Shown here one piece after another: positions 42,528 to 51,600 of a stretch of 64,000 nucleotides of DNA. Within the stretch, counting starts at the first letter, position 1. Each line of letters begins with the position of its first letter. Below the pieces are notes generated by a model. It did not search any database. It worked only from the letters and a program-made list of their open reading frames with translations, and was not told the DNA's origin. A program made the position numbers and the translations under genes. Source of the stretch: Arthrobacter nitroguajacolicus_D (GTDB lineage: Bacteria; Actinomycetota; Actinomycetes; Actinomycetales; Micrococcaceae); the NCBI RefSeq assembly GCF_031455195.1, contig NZ_JAVDSH010000002.1:496001-560000 (forward strand), given 5' to 3'.

Positions 42528-45050
42528 GTGGACCAGTTCCTCGGATCCGGCCTTGGGGCGGTCGCTGCGGGTGAGCTTGGCGCCTTCGACGTCCACGTCC
42601 GGGAGGATCCGCTGGAGCCACTTGGGCAGCCACCAGGCCTTCTCGCCCAAAAGATACATCACAGCGGGAACGATGGTCATGCGGACCACGAACGCATCGA
42701 TGAGCACACCGAACGCCATTGCGAAGCCCAGCGGCCGGACCATGGTGAGGTGGCTGAAGATGAAGCCGGAGAACACGCTGACCATGATGATGGCTGCGGC
42801 GGTGACCACTGCCGCTGCGTGGCTGAACCCGGAGCGTACTGCGTGCTTGGCGGACTCGCCGTGCATGAACGATTCGCGCATGCCGGACGTGATGAACACC
42901 TGGTAGTCCATGGCCAAACCGAACAGCACACCGATCAAAATGATGGGGAGGAAGCTCAGGACGGCGCCGGGGTTGGCGACGTCGAAGATCCCACCCAACC
43001 AGCCCCACTGGTACACGGCCACTACGGCACCGAAGGCAGCAGCCAGCGAGAGCAGGAAGCCACCGGTAGCCAACAGTGGAACAACGATGGAGCGGAACAC
43101 CAGCAGGAGCAGGATCAGCGAGAGGCCCACAACGATCGCCAGATAAGGCGGCAAAGCGGCACCAAGCTTGGCGGACACATCGATGTTGCCTGCAGTCTGG
43201 CCGGTCAGTCCGATGGTCACATCGTTCTGTTCACGGATGTCCGTGCCCTTGGCGCGGACATCGGAAACCACCTGGACGGTGCTGGCGCTGGCGGGGCCTT
43301 CCTTCGGGATGACCTGGTAAACGGCCGTTCGGAGGTCATCGCTCAGGGCCACGGGCACTGCGGCGATCACGTTGTCCACGCCCCGCAGCTTATCGGCGAC
43401 ATCGTACTGCTTGTTCTTGGCGTCGTTTTCGCTCAGCCCTTCAGGGAACTCGGCGACCACGATGATCGGGCCCGTCATGCCTTCGCCGAAGCTGCTGCGG
43501 GTGAGGTCATAGGCCTTGAACGCCTGTGAATCGACAGGTTCGGACCCGCCGTCGGGCAGTGCAAGCCGCAACTGGGAAGCCGGTAGTGCCAGGGCGCCAA
43601 GAAGCACGACGCTGGCCACGAGCGCGAACCACGGGTGCCGGGTAACAAGGCCGCCCCAGCCACCGCTGCTGCGCTTCTCTTCGAGGGCGCGGTCGGCCGC
43701 TTCGTGGCCCGGTTCGGCATTGTGCTTGGCGGCCTTGGCCCAGGCGCGCTTGGAGATGAGCCGGCGGCCGATCAGCGCCAGGATGGCGGGCGTCAGGGTC
43801 AAAGCGACGACGACGGCGACCGCCACTGTCGCCGCGGCGGCGACACCCATGACTGCGAGGAAGGGAAGTCCGGGGACCACCAGTGCAGCCAGCGCGATGA
43901 TGACGGTGAGGCCCGCGAACAACACAGCGTTGCCGGAGGTGCCCGTGGCGAGGGCCGCGGACTCTTCGCCGTCCATGCCTGCCAACAGTTGGCCGCGGTG
44001 GCGGTTGACGATGAACAGTGAGTAGTCGATACCCACCGCAAGGCCCAGCATCAGGGCGAGCATCGGGGAGATGGAGCTCATGTCGATCACGCTGGTGAGC
44101 GCGAACGTGCCACCGACGCCTACCGCGACACCGATCAAAGCCATCACCAGCGGAAGGCCGGCCGCGACCAGGGTGCCGAGCATAAGGATCAGAACCAACG
44201 CGGCAACGGCCACGCCCACGATTTCGGCAATGCCAAAGATCTGGGAGACGTCCTCAGTGATTTCCTTGCTGGCGTAAGCCGTGACGCCTGCGGAGGAGAC
44301 CTCGTGAACGATGTCCTGTACTTGTTTGCGGACGGCTGGATCCACTGCGTTGATGGAGGTCTTGAACTGGACCTGGGCGATTGCTGCTTTGTTGTCGCTG
44401 GAGACGAACCGGAGCCCCTCCGAGGCAGCAGCCTGCCGCTTCGAGAGGGCCAAGGTGGTGGCGCCGTCGGCAGCTTCCTTGGCTCCGGCGTCGAGTTTTT
44501 CCCTGTTCGCAGCAAATTCGGCGCGCTGCGGCGCCAACTGCGCCTCAATCTGGGCGGGTGTCAGGCCTGAAGCAGCGAGCTGCTGTTCCACCCCGGCGAG
44601 CTGCGCCTCGCCGGCTTCCAGCTGCGCGCGGGAGGCATCCAGCTGGGCCTGGCCTGCCGCCGCCTTGGCTTCACCGTCGGCGATCTGGCTGGCCGCGGAA
44701 TCCAGCTGTTCTTGCGTGGTGAACGGGTTCACCGTCCCTTGGATGTCGGGCATGTCCTGCAGTTTGTCGAGGGCGGCCGCGACGGCATCCTTCTTGGCCT
44801 GGTCGAAACCGGCGTCGCCGGCGTCGAAAACTACGCTGGCGGAGCCGCCCGACGAATCCGGAAGGGCTTCCTTGAGCTTGTCCGCCATCCGCTGGGTTTC
44901 GGTGCCGGGGATGGTGAAGTTGTTGGACATGGTGCCGTGGAAAGCTGCGGCTGAACCGCCCACTGCCACCATGACGGCCAGCCAGATGGAGATCACCAGC
45001 CAGCGGCGCCGGTACGAGAATTTGCCGAGCCGGTAGAGAAACGAAGCCAT
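42525..45050 (-). CDS. MMPL/RND-family membrane transporter
   Basis: 841 residues with the double six-helix MMPL layout: a first helix at residues about 18-38, then a periplasmic domain of about 200 residues with a long A/Q/E-rich coiled-coil stretch (IADGEAKAAAGQAQLDAS and on), then helices with GLAVGIDYSLFIVNRHR (the conserved GxxxD motif) and the second repeat with GLAMDYQVFITSGMRES. It is an exporter of lipids or hydrophobic drugs. It lies 1 base after the tetR stop, so regulator and pump are coupled. The ATG at 45050 is chosen because the first helix follows immediately. Confidence 0.9.
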   Translation of the reverse strand: MASFLYRLGKFSYRRRWLVISIWLAVMVAVGGSAAAFHGTMSNNFTIPGTETQRMADKLKEALPDSSGGSASVVFDAGDAGFDQAKKDAVAAALDKLQDMPDIQGTVNPFTTQEQLDSAASQIADGEAKAAAGQAQLDASRAQLEAGEAQLAGVEQQLAASGLTPAQIEAQLAPQRAEFAANREKLDAGAKEAADGATTLALSKRQAAASEGLRFVSSDNKAAIAQVQFKTSINAVDPAVRKQVQDIVHEVSSAGVTAYASKEITEDVSQIFGIAEIVGVAVAALVLILMLGTLVAAGLPLVMALIGVAVGVGGTFALTSVIDMSSISPMLALMLGLAVGIDYSLFIVNRHRGQLLAGMDGEESAALATGTSGNAVLFAGLTVIIALAALVVPGLPFLAVMGVAAAATVAVAVVVALTLTPAILALIGRRLISKRAWAKAAKHNAEPGHEAADRALEEKRSSGGWGGLVTRHPWFALVASVVLLGALALPASQLRLALPDGGSEPVDSQAFKAYDLTRSSFGEGMTGPIIVVAEFPEGLSENDAKNKQYDVADKLRGVDNVIAAVPVALSDDLRTAVYQVIPKEGPASASTVQVVSDVRAKGTDIREQNDVTIGLTGQTAGNIDVSAKLGAALPPYLAIVVGLSLILLLLVFRSIVVPLLATGGFLLSLAAAFGAVVAVYQWGWLGGIFDVANPGAVLSFLPIILIGVLFGLAMDYQVFITSGMRESFMHGESAKHAVRSGFSHAAAVVTAAAIIMVSVFSGFIFSHLTMVRPLGFAMAFGVLIDAFVVRMTIVPAVMYLLGEKAWWLPKWLQRILPDVDVEGAKLTRSDRPKAGSEELVH

Positions 45051-45051
45051 G

Positions 45052-45780
45052 TCAGAACCGATCTTTGGTGGTTGGAACAGAGGGTGCGGCTGATGCCGGC
45101 GATTGCGGCGCTGAAGCGTCCGACGGCGGCGCGAAGCCGGCGCCGAGGAGGCCCATCGCATCGATGAGGTGCTGCCGTAGGACGGCGAGGGATTCCGCGG
45201 AGAGGTCGGGTCCGCGCTCGACGAACCACACGGTCATGGCCGCCTTGCCGCAGGAGATCACCGACCCGGCCAACGCATGCAAATACAGCTCGCTGATGCC
45301 TTCTCCTAAACGACTGCGGGCAGCGTCAATGATTTGCCCGGTGCAGTGTTCCCAGGCTTCAAGCTCGGAGCGGGCCAACGAGCGGTTGTCTTGGGTGAGG
45401 CTGAACAGCTCGGCCATGGGTGCCACGGACATCGGGTCTGCGAGGGCCATGAGGGCGGCCTGCGCGGATTCGAGGATGGATTCCTCTGCGGGACGCAGGC
45501 GGAACTGTTCCAGGGCATGGTCCATGAAGCCGTCGGCTACTGATGCCAGGGCCGCTTCGAGGCTGGGGAAATAGTTGAAGAAGGTTCGCCGGGAAACCCC
45601 TGCGCTGGCGGCGATGTCCTCGACGGTGAAATTGCCGGAGCCGTTGCTGCGCAACAGGTCCAGGGCGGCGGACGCGATGGAGCTGCGGGTGGCCGCCTTG
45701 TTGAGCTCGCGCCGGGAGGGCGCGCTCGGCTCGGAAAGGAGCGGCTCCGGGGACGGCTCCTGGGTACTCGTTGTGGTCAC
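45052..45780 (-). CDS. TetR-family regulator of the MMPL transporter
   Basis: 242 residues with an N-terminal helix-turn-helix: FTVEDIAASAGVSRRTFFNYFPS (residues about 51-73), a standard TetR signature. The C-terminal domain is ligand-binding and ends in an S/A/P-rich tail. The GTG start at 45780 has no ribosome-binding site, and a -10-like TAGTGT ends 6 bases upstream, so a leaderless message is likely. A perfect palindrome lies in this promoter, which suggests autorepression and control of the coupled MMPL pump. Confidence 0.9.
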   Translation of the reverse strand: MTTTSTQEPSPEPLLSEPSAPSRRELNKAATRSSIASAALDLLRSNGSGNFTVEDIAASAGVSRRTFFNYFPSLEAALASVADGFMDHALEQFRLRPAEESILESAQAALMALADPMSVAPMAELFSLTQDNRSLARSELEAWEHCTGQIIDAARSRLGEGISELYLHALAGSVISCGKAAMTVWFVERGPDLSAESLAVLRQHLIDAMGLLGAGFAPPSDASAPQSPASAAPSVPTTKDRF

Positions 45781-45792
45781 GTAATTACACTA

Positions 45793-45808
45793 AGTGCAAC
45801 TTTGCACT
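45793..45808. promoter_or_regulatory. TetR operator overlapping the tetR-MMPL promoter
   Basis: AGTGCAACTTTGCACT, perfect 7-bp arms with a 2-base centre, located 13-28 bases upstream of the GTG start and directly abutting the -10-like TAGTGT (minus strand). A repressor here would block the promoter. Confidence 0.65.
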
Positions 45809-45842
45809 CTGCGCAATTTGACTCTCTTGGAGCGGAACGGAA

Positions 45843-45907
45843 GAGTCCCGCTCTTGTTCGCCTCGCCCGCCCATAGAGGGCGGGTTGGACGAACGAGAGC
45901 GGGACTC
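45843..45907. terminator. Long imperfect terminator hairpin
   Basis: Arms of 30 bases (45843-45872 and 45878-45907), GAGTCCCGCTCT outermost and CCCGCCC innermost, with a few mismatches and a 5-base loop. It lies downstream of the YbjQ-family gene on the minus strand and upstream of tetR. Confidence 0.75.
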
Positions 45908-45933
45908 AGTAAGGGCTTTGGATAGTCTCCGAA

Positions 45934-46413
45934 TCAGAACTGCTGCGGAGGCGTGGGCTGGGCGGGTTGCGTGGGTTGGGCGGGTTGCTGGGGCTGCGCA
46001 GGTTGCTGGGGGTGCGCGGGGGGAGCGGACTGCTGCTGGGCGGCGGTATTGGTCAGGTAGATCGACTGCCCCGTGGCCCCGGGCTCGCCTTCGCCGAGGG
46101 GCAGCACGTAGACGGCGGTGCCGTAAGCGCAGACTTCGGTCCAGTTGGTGCCCATTTCGGAGGTGTCGAACCGCATGGCGACGATGGCATTGGCGCCACG
46201 TTGCTGCGCTTCGTTGACCATTCGGGCCATGACTTCCTGGCGGCTTTCGTAGAGTGCCTTGGTCATTTCGGGCAGCTCTCCGCCGCCGAGGGAGCGGAAT
46301 CCGGCAAGCATCTGCGAACCGATGTCCCGTGAACGGACAGTGAGGCCCATGACTTCGCCGAACACGGCGTCGATCCGGTGGCCCGGAATTTCATTTGATG
46401 TGACGATCAGCAT
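45934..46413 (-). CDS. YbjQ-family (UPF0145) protein with P/Q-rich tail
   Basis: 159 residues. Residues 1-110 match the YbjQ/UPF0145 fold: MLIVTSNEIPGHRIDAVFGEV, VRSRDIGSQM, ARMVNEAQQRGANAIVAMRFDT and YGTAVYVLPL. Its biochemical role is unknown in the family. The last about 35 residues are a repetitive proline/glutamine tail (QQPAQPQQPAQPTQPAQP), low-complexity and probably disordered. The gene stands alone between two terminators. Confidence 0.88.
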   Translation of the reverse strand: MLIVTSNEIPGHRIDAVFGEVMGLTVRSRDIGSQMLAGFRSLGGGELPEMTKALYESRQEVMARMVNEAQQRGANAIVAMRFDTSEMGTNWTEVCAYGTAVYVLPLGEGEPGATGQSIYLTNTAAQQQSAPPAHPQQPAQPQQPAQPTQPAQPTPPQQF

Positions 46414-46451
46414 GCTCAGAGCCTATCCAGCTTTGGGCCCTTTAACAGGGA

Positions 46452-46481
46452 GATCCCCCGGGGAGAACTCCCCAGGGGATC
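46452..46481. terminator. Terminator of the symporter gene
   Basis: 14-bp stem with one mismatch (GATCCCCCGGGGAG at 46452-46465 and its partner at 46468-46481) with a two-base centre, 25 bases after the symporter stop on the minus strand. Confidence 0.7.
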
Positions 46482-46506
46482 TACGCCGTTCTAACACGGG
46501 CTGGAA

Positions 46507-47940
46507 TTAGGCTTTCGTTCCCGCGAGTTCCCGTTCATCCGCTTCAGCAGCGGCTTTGTCGGCAGCGTACTCGTCCGCAAACGCTGCACCGTTGCGGGGT
46601 GCGTTGTAGAGCGACTCGTCCAGGATGCCCTGGCGCTTTGCCACGATGGCGGGGATCAAAGCCTGGCCCGCAACGTTGACGGCGGTACGGCCCATGTCCA
46701 GGATGGGATCGATCGCCAGCAGGAGGCCGACGCCGGCAAGCGGCAGTCCCAGCGTGGACAGGGTCAGGGTGAGCATGACCACTGCGCCGGTGGTGCCGGC
46801 CGTTGCAGCGGAACCGAGGACGGAGACCAGCACGATCAACAGGTACTGGCTGAAGTCCAGGTTGATGCCGAAGAACTGCGCCACAAAGATCGCTGCGATA
46901 GCCGGGTAAATTGCTGCGCAGCCGTCCATCTTGGTGGTGGCGCCCAGCGGCACGGCGAAGGAAGCGTAGCCGGAGGGGACGCCCAGGTTCCGTTCAGTGA
47001 CGCGCTGCGTGAGCGGCAGCGTGCCGATCGAGGAGCGGGAGACGAACGCCAGTTGGACCGCGGGCCAAACACCGGAGAAGTACTGCTTGACTGACAATCC
47101 GTGGACGCGGACCAGGATCGGGTACAGCACAAAGAGCACCAGTGCCAGGCCGATGTAGATGGCGGCCGTGAACTTGCCCAGCGAACCGATGGTGTCCCAG
47201 CCGTAGATGGCCACAGCGTTGCCGATCAGGCCCACGGTGCCCAGCGGGGCGATCCGGATGATCCACCAGAGGACCTTCTGGATAACGGCCAGTGCGGAAG
47301 CGTTGAAGGTCAGGAATGCCTCAGCCTGCTTGCCTACCTTGAGTGCGGCGATGCCGACGGCGATGGCGACCACAAGGATCTGGAGCACGTTGAAGCTGAC
47401 GGAAGTGCTGACCGTTGTGGCAGCGTTGGCGCTTTCGGTCACGGTAGAGCTGGCGCCGAGGCCGAGGAAGTTCTTGGGGAAAAGGCCGATCAGGAAGGCC
47501 CACCAGTCGCCGGTCTTGCCAGCGTATTCAGCTTTCTGGGTAATGCCAGTGGCTGCCCCGGGCTGCAGGAGCACGCCCAGGCCGATGCCGATCAATACCG
47601 AAACCAGCGACGTGATGGCGAACCAGAGCAGAGTGTTCCAGGCCAGACGGGCAGCGTTGGAGACCTGCCGCAGGTTGGCGATCGAGCTCACCACAGCGGT
47701 GAAGATCAAAGGAACGACGGCGGTCTGCAGCAACGAGACGTAGCTGGACCCGATCGTCTGGAGGGTTGCGCCAAGGCCGTTGGGGGCTGTCTTGGTGCTG
47801 CCTGTGTACTTGGCGATGAGGCCAAGGACGAGGCCCACAATGAGGGCTGCGATGATCTGGACGCCGAAGGAACCGGCCCACTTGGGGAGCCGGAAGCCGG
47901 GCTTGCCAGCTGCTGGGGAAGTGTTGGTTGAGGTGCTCAC
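46507..47940 (-). CDS. Dicarboxylate/amino acid:cation symporter (DAACS)
   Basis: 477-residue GltP/DctA-type transporter with about 8 helices and two hairpins. Signatures are SRSSIGTLPLT (serine-rich first hairpin), GATTKMDGCA and ILDMGRTAVNVAGQ (helix 8 Asp/Arg/Asn substrate motif). It takes up glutamate, aspartate, serine or C4-dicarboxylates with Na+ or H+; the exact substrate cannot be read. The start is GTG at 47940. The accessory island begins just beyond its promoter. Confidence 0.93.
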   Translation of the reverse strand: MSTSTNTSPAAGKPGFRLPKWAGSFGVQIIAALIVGLVLGLIAKYTGSTKTAPNGLGATLQTIGSSYVSLLQTAVVPLIFTAVVSSIANLRQVSNAARLAWNTLLWFAITSLVSVLIGIGLGVLLQPGAATGITQKAEYAGKTGDWWAFLIGLFPKNFLGLGASSTVTESANAATTVSTSVSFNVLQILVVAIAVGIAALKVGKQAEAFLTFNASALAVIQKVLWWIIRIAPLGTVGLIGNAVAIYGWDTIGSLGKFTAAIYIGLALVLFVLYPILVRVHGLSVKQYFSGVWPAVQLAFVSRSSIGTLPLTQRVTERNLGVPSGYASFAVPLGATTKMDGCAAIYPAIAAIFVAQFFGINLDFSQYLLIVLVSVLGSAATAGTTGAVVMLTLTLSTLGLPLAGVGLLLAIDPILDMGRTAVNVAGQALIPAIVAKRQGILDESLYNAPRNGAAFADEYAADKAAAEADERELAGTKA

Positions 47941-48195
47941 CGGAACACGTTAGGTGTCTGGCCAATAACATAGCGAACGGACGTTGAGAAATGTTACGTG
48001 CGTAAAAGTTATTCCTACCGCTCCTGTGACGTTGGCCTCAGCTGGCAGTCCTCACTGCGGATAGGGACGCCAACCTATCCACAAGTTTTTATCAGTTTGT
48101 TGGATTTATTGGTTGGGGTTGGTAGTTTGGTGGCGTCTGTTACCGGGCCTTGGGTTTGGTTGTGAAGCGATTGTTCTTATTGGGAGGGAAGTTCT

Positions 48196-48477
48196 ATGTC
48201 GCGTGTGTTGTCTACTGAGCAGGCCAAGGCTGCTATTGGTCAGGTGCAGTCGATTATTACTGGTGGGTTTACGGATCAGATTTCTGCGTTGGATGCGCAG
48301 GGTCGTGTTTTGTCGGATCCGAATGTGTGGGATGGGCCGTTGGCTGCTGAGTTCCGTGGTTCGACGTGGCCGGAGACGAAGGCTGCGTTGGACAAGGCCA
48401 AGGAGGAGTTGGAGCAGTTGCGGGGTCAATTGCAGAAGATTTCGCAGGATATTTTCTCTGCTGGTGGCGGGGCCTGA
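48196..48477 (+). CDS. WXG100-like small helical protein upstream of the RHS toxin
   Basis: 93 residues, mostly helical, with a central WDG turn (NVWDGPLAAEF) and a coiled second helix rich in K/E/Q/L, ending SAGGGA. Size and layout resemble WXG100/ESX-type secretion partners. A strong GGGAGGGAAG site precedes the ATG. Codons are strikingly T-rich at third positions compared with core genes. It sits 168 bases before the RHS gene and may be its chaperone or secretion partner. No T7SS machinery is present here. Confidence 0.75.
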   Translation: MSRVLSTEQAKAAIGQVQSIITGGFTDQISALDAQGRVLSDPNVWDGPLAAEFRGSTWPETKAALDKAKEELEQLRGQLQKISQDIFSAGGGA

Positions 48478-48645
48478 TTCCCCGTTTCTTGATTCGGGTG
48501 TGAGGGCCGGGTGATCGTGCCACGTTGATGCGTGGTGTGGTTGCCCGGCCGTTGCGCTGTCTGTTGGTGTCTGCTCGTGTGGTGCCGGGTTTGTGTGGGT
48601 TGTTGGTTTTGTTCGCGTTCTTGTTCTGTGGGGGGGGCTGTGGTT

Positions 48646-51600
48646 GTGACCGAGTTCGTTGAGATGCCGTTGTTGCCGGATTCCGGTGTTGGTCATGGTG
48701 GCCGGTTTGTGTATGGGGTTGCGGAGTCGGTGAAGGGTGCTTTTGAGTCCGCAGCGTCGCGGGTTCTGGAGCATTCGGGGTCGCGGACGCCGTTGGTGTC
48801 CGCGGCGGGGGAGGATTTCCGGGGGCATTTTTCGGAGGTGTTCGCCGCGAACGCGGCCACGGCGGCCCGGGATGCGGAGTCCCTGGCGTCGGCGTTGCGG
48901 ACGGTGGCCGGGTATGTGGGGACCATGATCGAGGCGGCGCGGGAGGAGGATGCCCGGCGTCGGGAGAACAACGAGTGGGTGCGGCGGCATAACAACCGGA
49001 ACTGGTTCGAAGAGGGCTGGGACAACATTTGGGGTGAGGAGGCCCGGCCGAATATGGAGCCGGGGAACGCGCCGTCGTTCCCGTCGGCGTCTGCGTCGTC
49101 GGGGTCGCGGGAAACCCCGGGCCCGGGTGGCGGGTACGGGGGCGGGACGTCTTCGGCCCGTCCGGAGTCGTTGCGGAGCTTCGCGGCAGGGTCCCGTGGC
49201 CTGGATGAGGGGATCGTGTCGGTGCCGGGTTCGTTGGAGGGGGAGTTGTCTTCGTTCGCGGGGCAGTGTTCCTGGGGCCGGATCGACGCCGCTGGTGTGG
49301 TGACGGCGTTCCGGGAGTATTTGCGGTTGAATGAGGCGGACGCGGCGTGGGCGGTGGTGGTCGCGGACGCGTTCGCTGCCGCCGGTAGTGAGGGTGCGGT
49401 GTCGACCCTGTCGGACGCGGCGGTGGGTGAGGCGTTGGCCGCGGCGGGGGTGTCCGGGACCCGGACCGGGTTGGTCATTGACCCGCCCACCGCGGCGGGG
49501 GCGATGCCCACGAGCGGGTATGCGAACGATCCGGTGAACACGGCCACGGGCAACTTCATTGAACCCGAAACCGATTTGGGGTTCGCTGGGGCGGGAGCTG
49601 ACCTGGCGGTGACCCGGATGTATAACTCCCTCGGCTCCGGCCTGGAGGATGTTGGGGTGTTTGGCCCGGGTTGGGCCTCGGTCCTGGACCAGCAACTGGC
49701 CTTCTCCGATGAACGGTGCCGGTGGGTGATGGCCGACGGCCGGGCGGTGGACTTCCCCCGCGAGGGGACCGGCTGGGCCCGCGCGGTCGGGGAGAACTAC
49801 TGGCTCACCCGGGAACCGGCCGGCGCGCCGCGCCTGGCGGAGCTGACCTCCATCCCTGCGGGTGTGTCCGAGGTGTTGGTCGTGACCGATAACCAGGGCA
49901 CCTGGTGGGCTTACACGACCGGCGGGGTGTGGCTCGGGACCGGGAACGGGCCCGGCCGGACCATCTCCGCCCACCGCAGTGACGGGGTGCCTGGAGCGCA
50001 GATTCCGTCAGAGGCTGTGGCGTCTGAAAGCACGGAGGCCCGTGCGGCTGCAGGCAGTGAAGCGGTTGACGGTGGGGCGGGTGTGGTTGTCCGGTTGGTG
50101 CATGCGCGGGGCCGGTTCGTGGAGATCGACTACGTCGACGGTGTGGTTGGTGTGGTGCGTTCCTCGGACGGGCGCCGGGTGCAGTACGGGTACGACGCCG
50201 AGGGCCGCCTGGTCACGGTGGGTACGGAGACCGGCACCCGCACGTATCGGTGGAACGAGCAGGGCCTCATCGGTTCGGTGGTCTCGGCTGCGGGGGTGGT
50301 CGAGGCCGAAAACACGTATGACGAGCACGGACGTGTGGTTTTGCAGGTCACGGCGCATGGGCGGCGGACGAGGTTCGCGTATTTACCGGGCCGGGTCACG
50401 GTGGTCTCCGATGAGGACGGGTCCCGGTCGAATTCGTGGGTTGCGGATTCCAAGGGCCGCCTTGTGGGGGTGTTGGATGCTGAGGACCGGCGCCAGTCGA
50501 TGTCTTATGACGGGCATGGGAATCTGGTGTCGTTGACCGAGCGTGATGGTGCGGTCACGGTCCATGGCTATGACGCGCGGGGCCGGAAGATCCGCACGGT
50601 GACCCCGGAAGGCGCGGACCTGAGCTATGGGTGGGACGAGCGGGACCGGATCACCACTTTGGTGGCCGCTACCGGTGCGACCGTGACGTATGAGTATGCT
50701 GATGAGCTGTCCCGGGACCCGTCGGTGGTGGTGGACCCGCTGGGCGGCCGGACCGAGCTGCAGTGGCGGGACGGGCTCCTGACTCAGGTGACGGACCCGG
50801 TCGGGGTCAGCATTGGTTTTGAGTACGACACGTTCGGGGACCTCATCGGAACCCGCAACGCTGCCGGGGAGACCGCGAGGATCGTGCGGGACCAGGCGGG
50901 CAGGCCGGTCACGGCGTTCACCCCGTCGGGGGCCGTGACCCGGTTCGCCTATGACGCTGCCGGGGTGTTGGTGCGCCGGGTGGATCCGGACGGGGCGGTG
51001 TGGGCTTTTGAGCACGACACCGCGGGCCGGATCACCGCGATGGTTGCCCCTGATGGGGGAAGGACGGTGTTCGAGTACGCCCCCAACGGGGAACTGGCCC
51101 GCACCACGGACCCGCTCGGGCGCAGTATCGAGCGGGTGGTTGATGAGCTCGGGAACCTCACCGCCGCGGTGCTGCCGGACGGGGCGAAGTGGGGCTTCAC
51201 CCACGACAACCTCTCCCGGCTCACCGGGATCACGGACCCGGGCGGGCATGATTGGGTGCGGGAGTACGACACGGTCGGGGACCTCACCGCCGTCGTGGAT
51301 CCGACCGGTGTCCGGACAGGGGCGGTCACCGACCGGACCAACGGCACCGCGACCCTGACCGACGCCTTCGCTACGAACACGTACAGTTTTGATGAGTACG
51401 GCCGCCCCACGAAGAGGGAGTCCGTGGACGGTTCCGCGGAGCTGGTCTCGTATGACGCGGCGGGGAACCCGGTCGAGTTGGTCGATGGTGAGGGCGGGTT
51501 GACGGTCCTGGGCCGTGACCCGGCGGGGAGGATCACCTCGATCACCTCACCCACGGGGGCGGTGACCCGGTTCGAGTACGACCACTGCGGCCGCCCATGG

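Noticed and set aside
48106..49974. Open frame of about 620 codons opposite the RHS gene start
   Set aside because: Arginine/proline-rich composition and no motif; shadow of the WXG-like and RHS genes.
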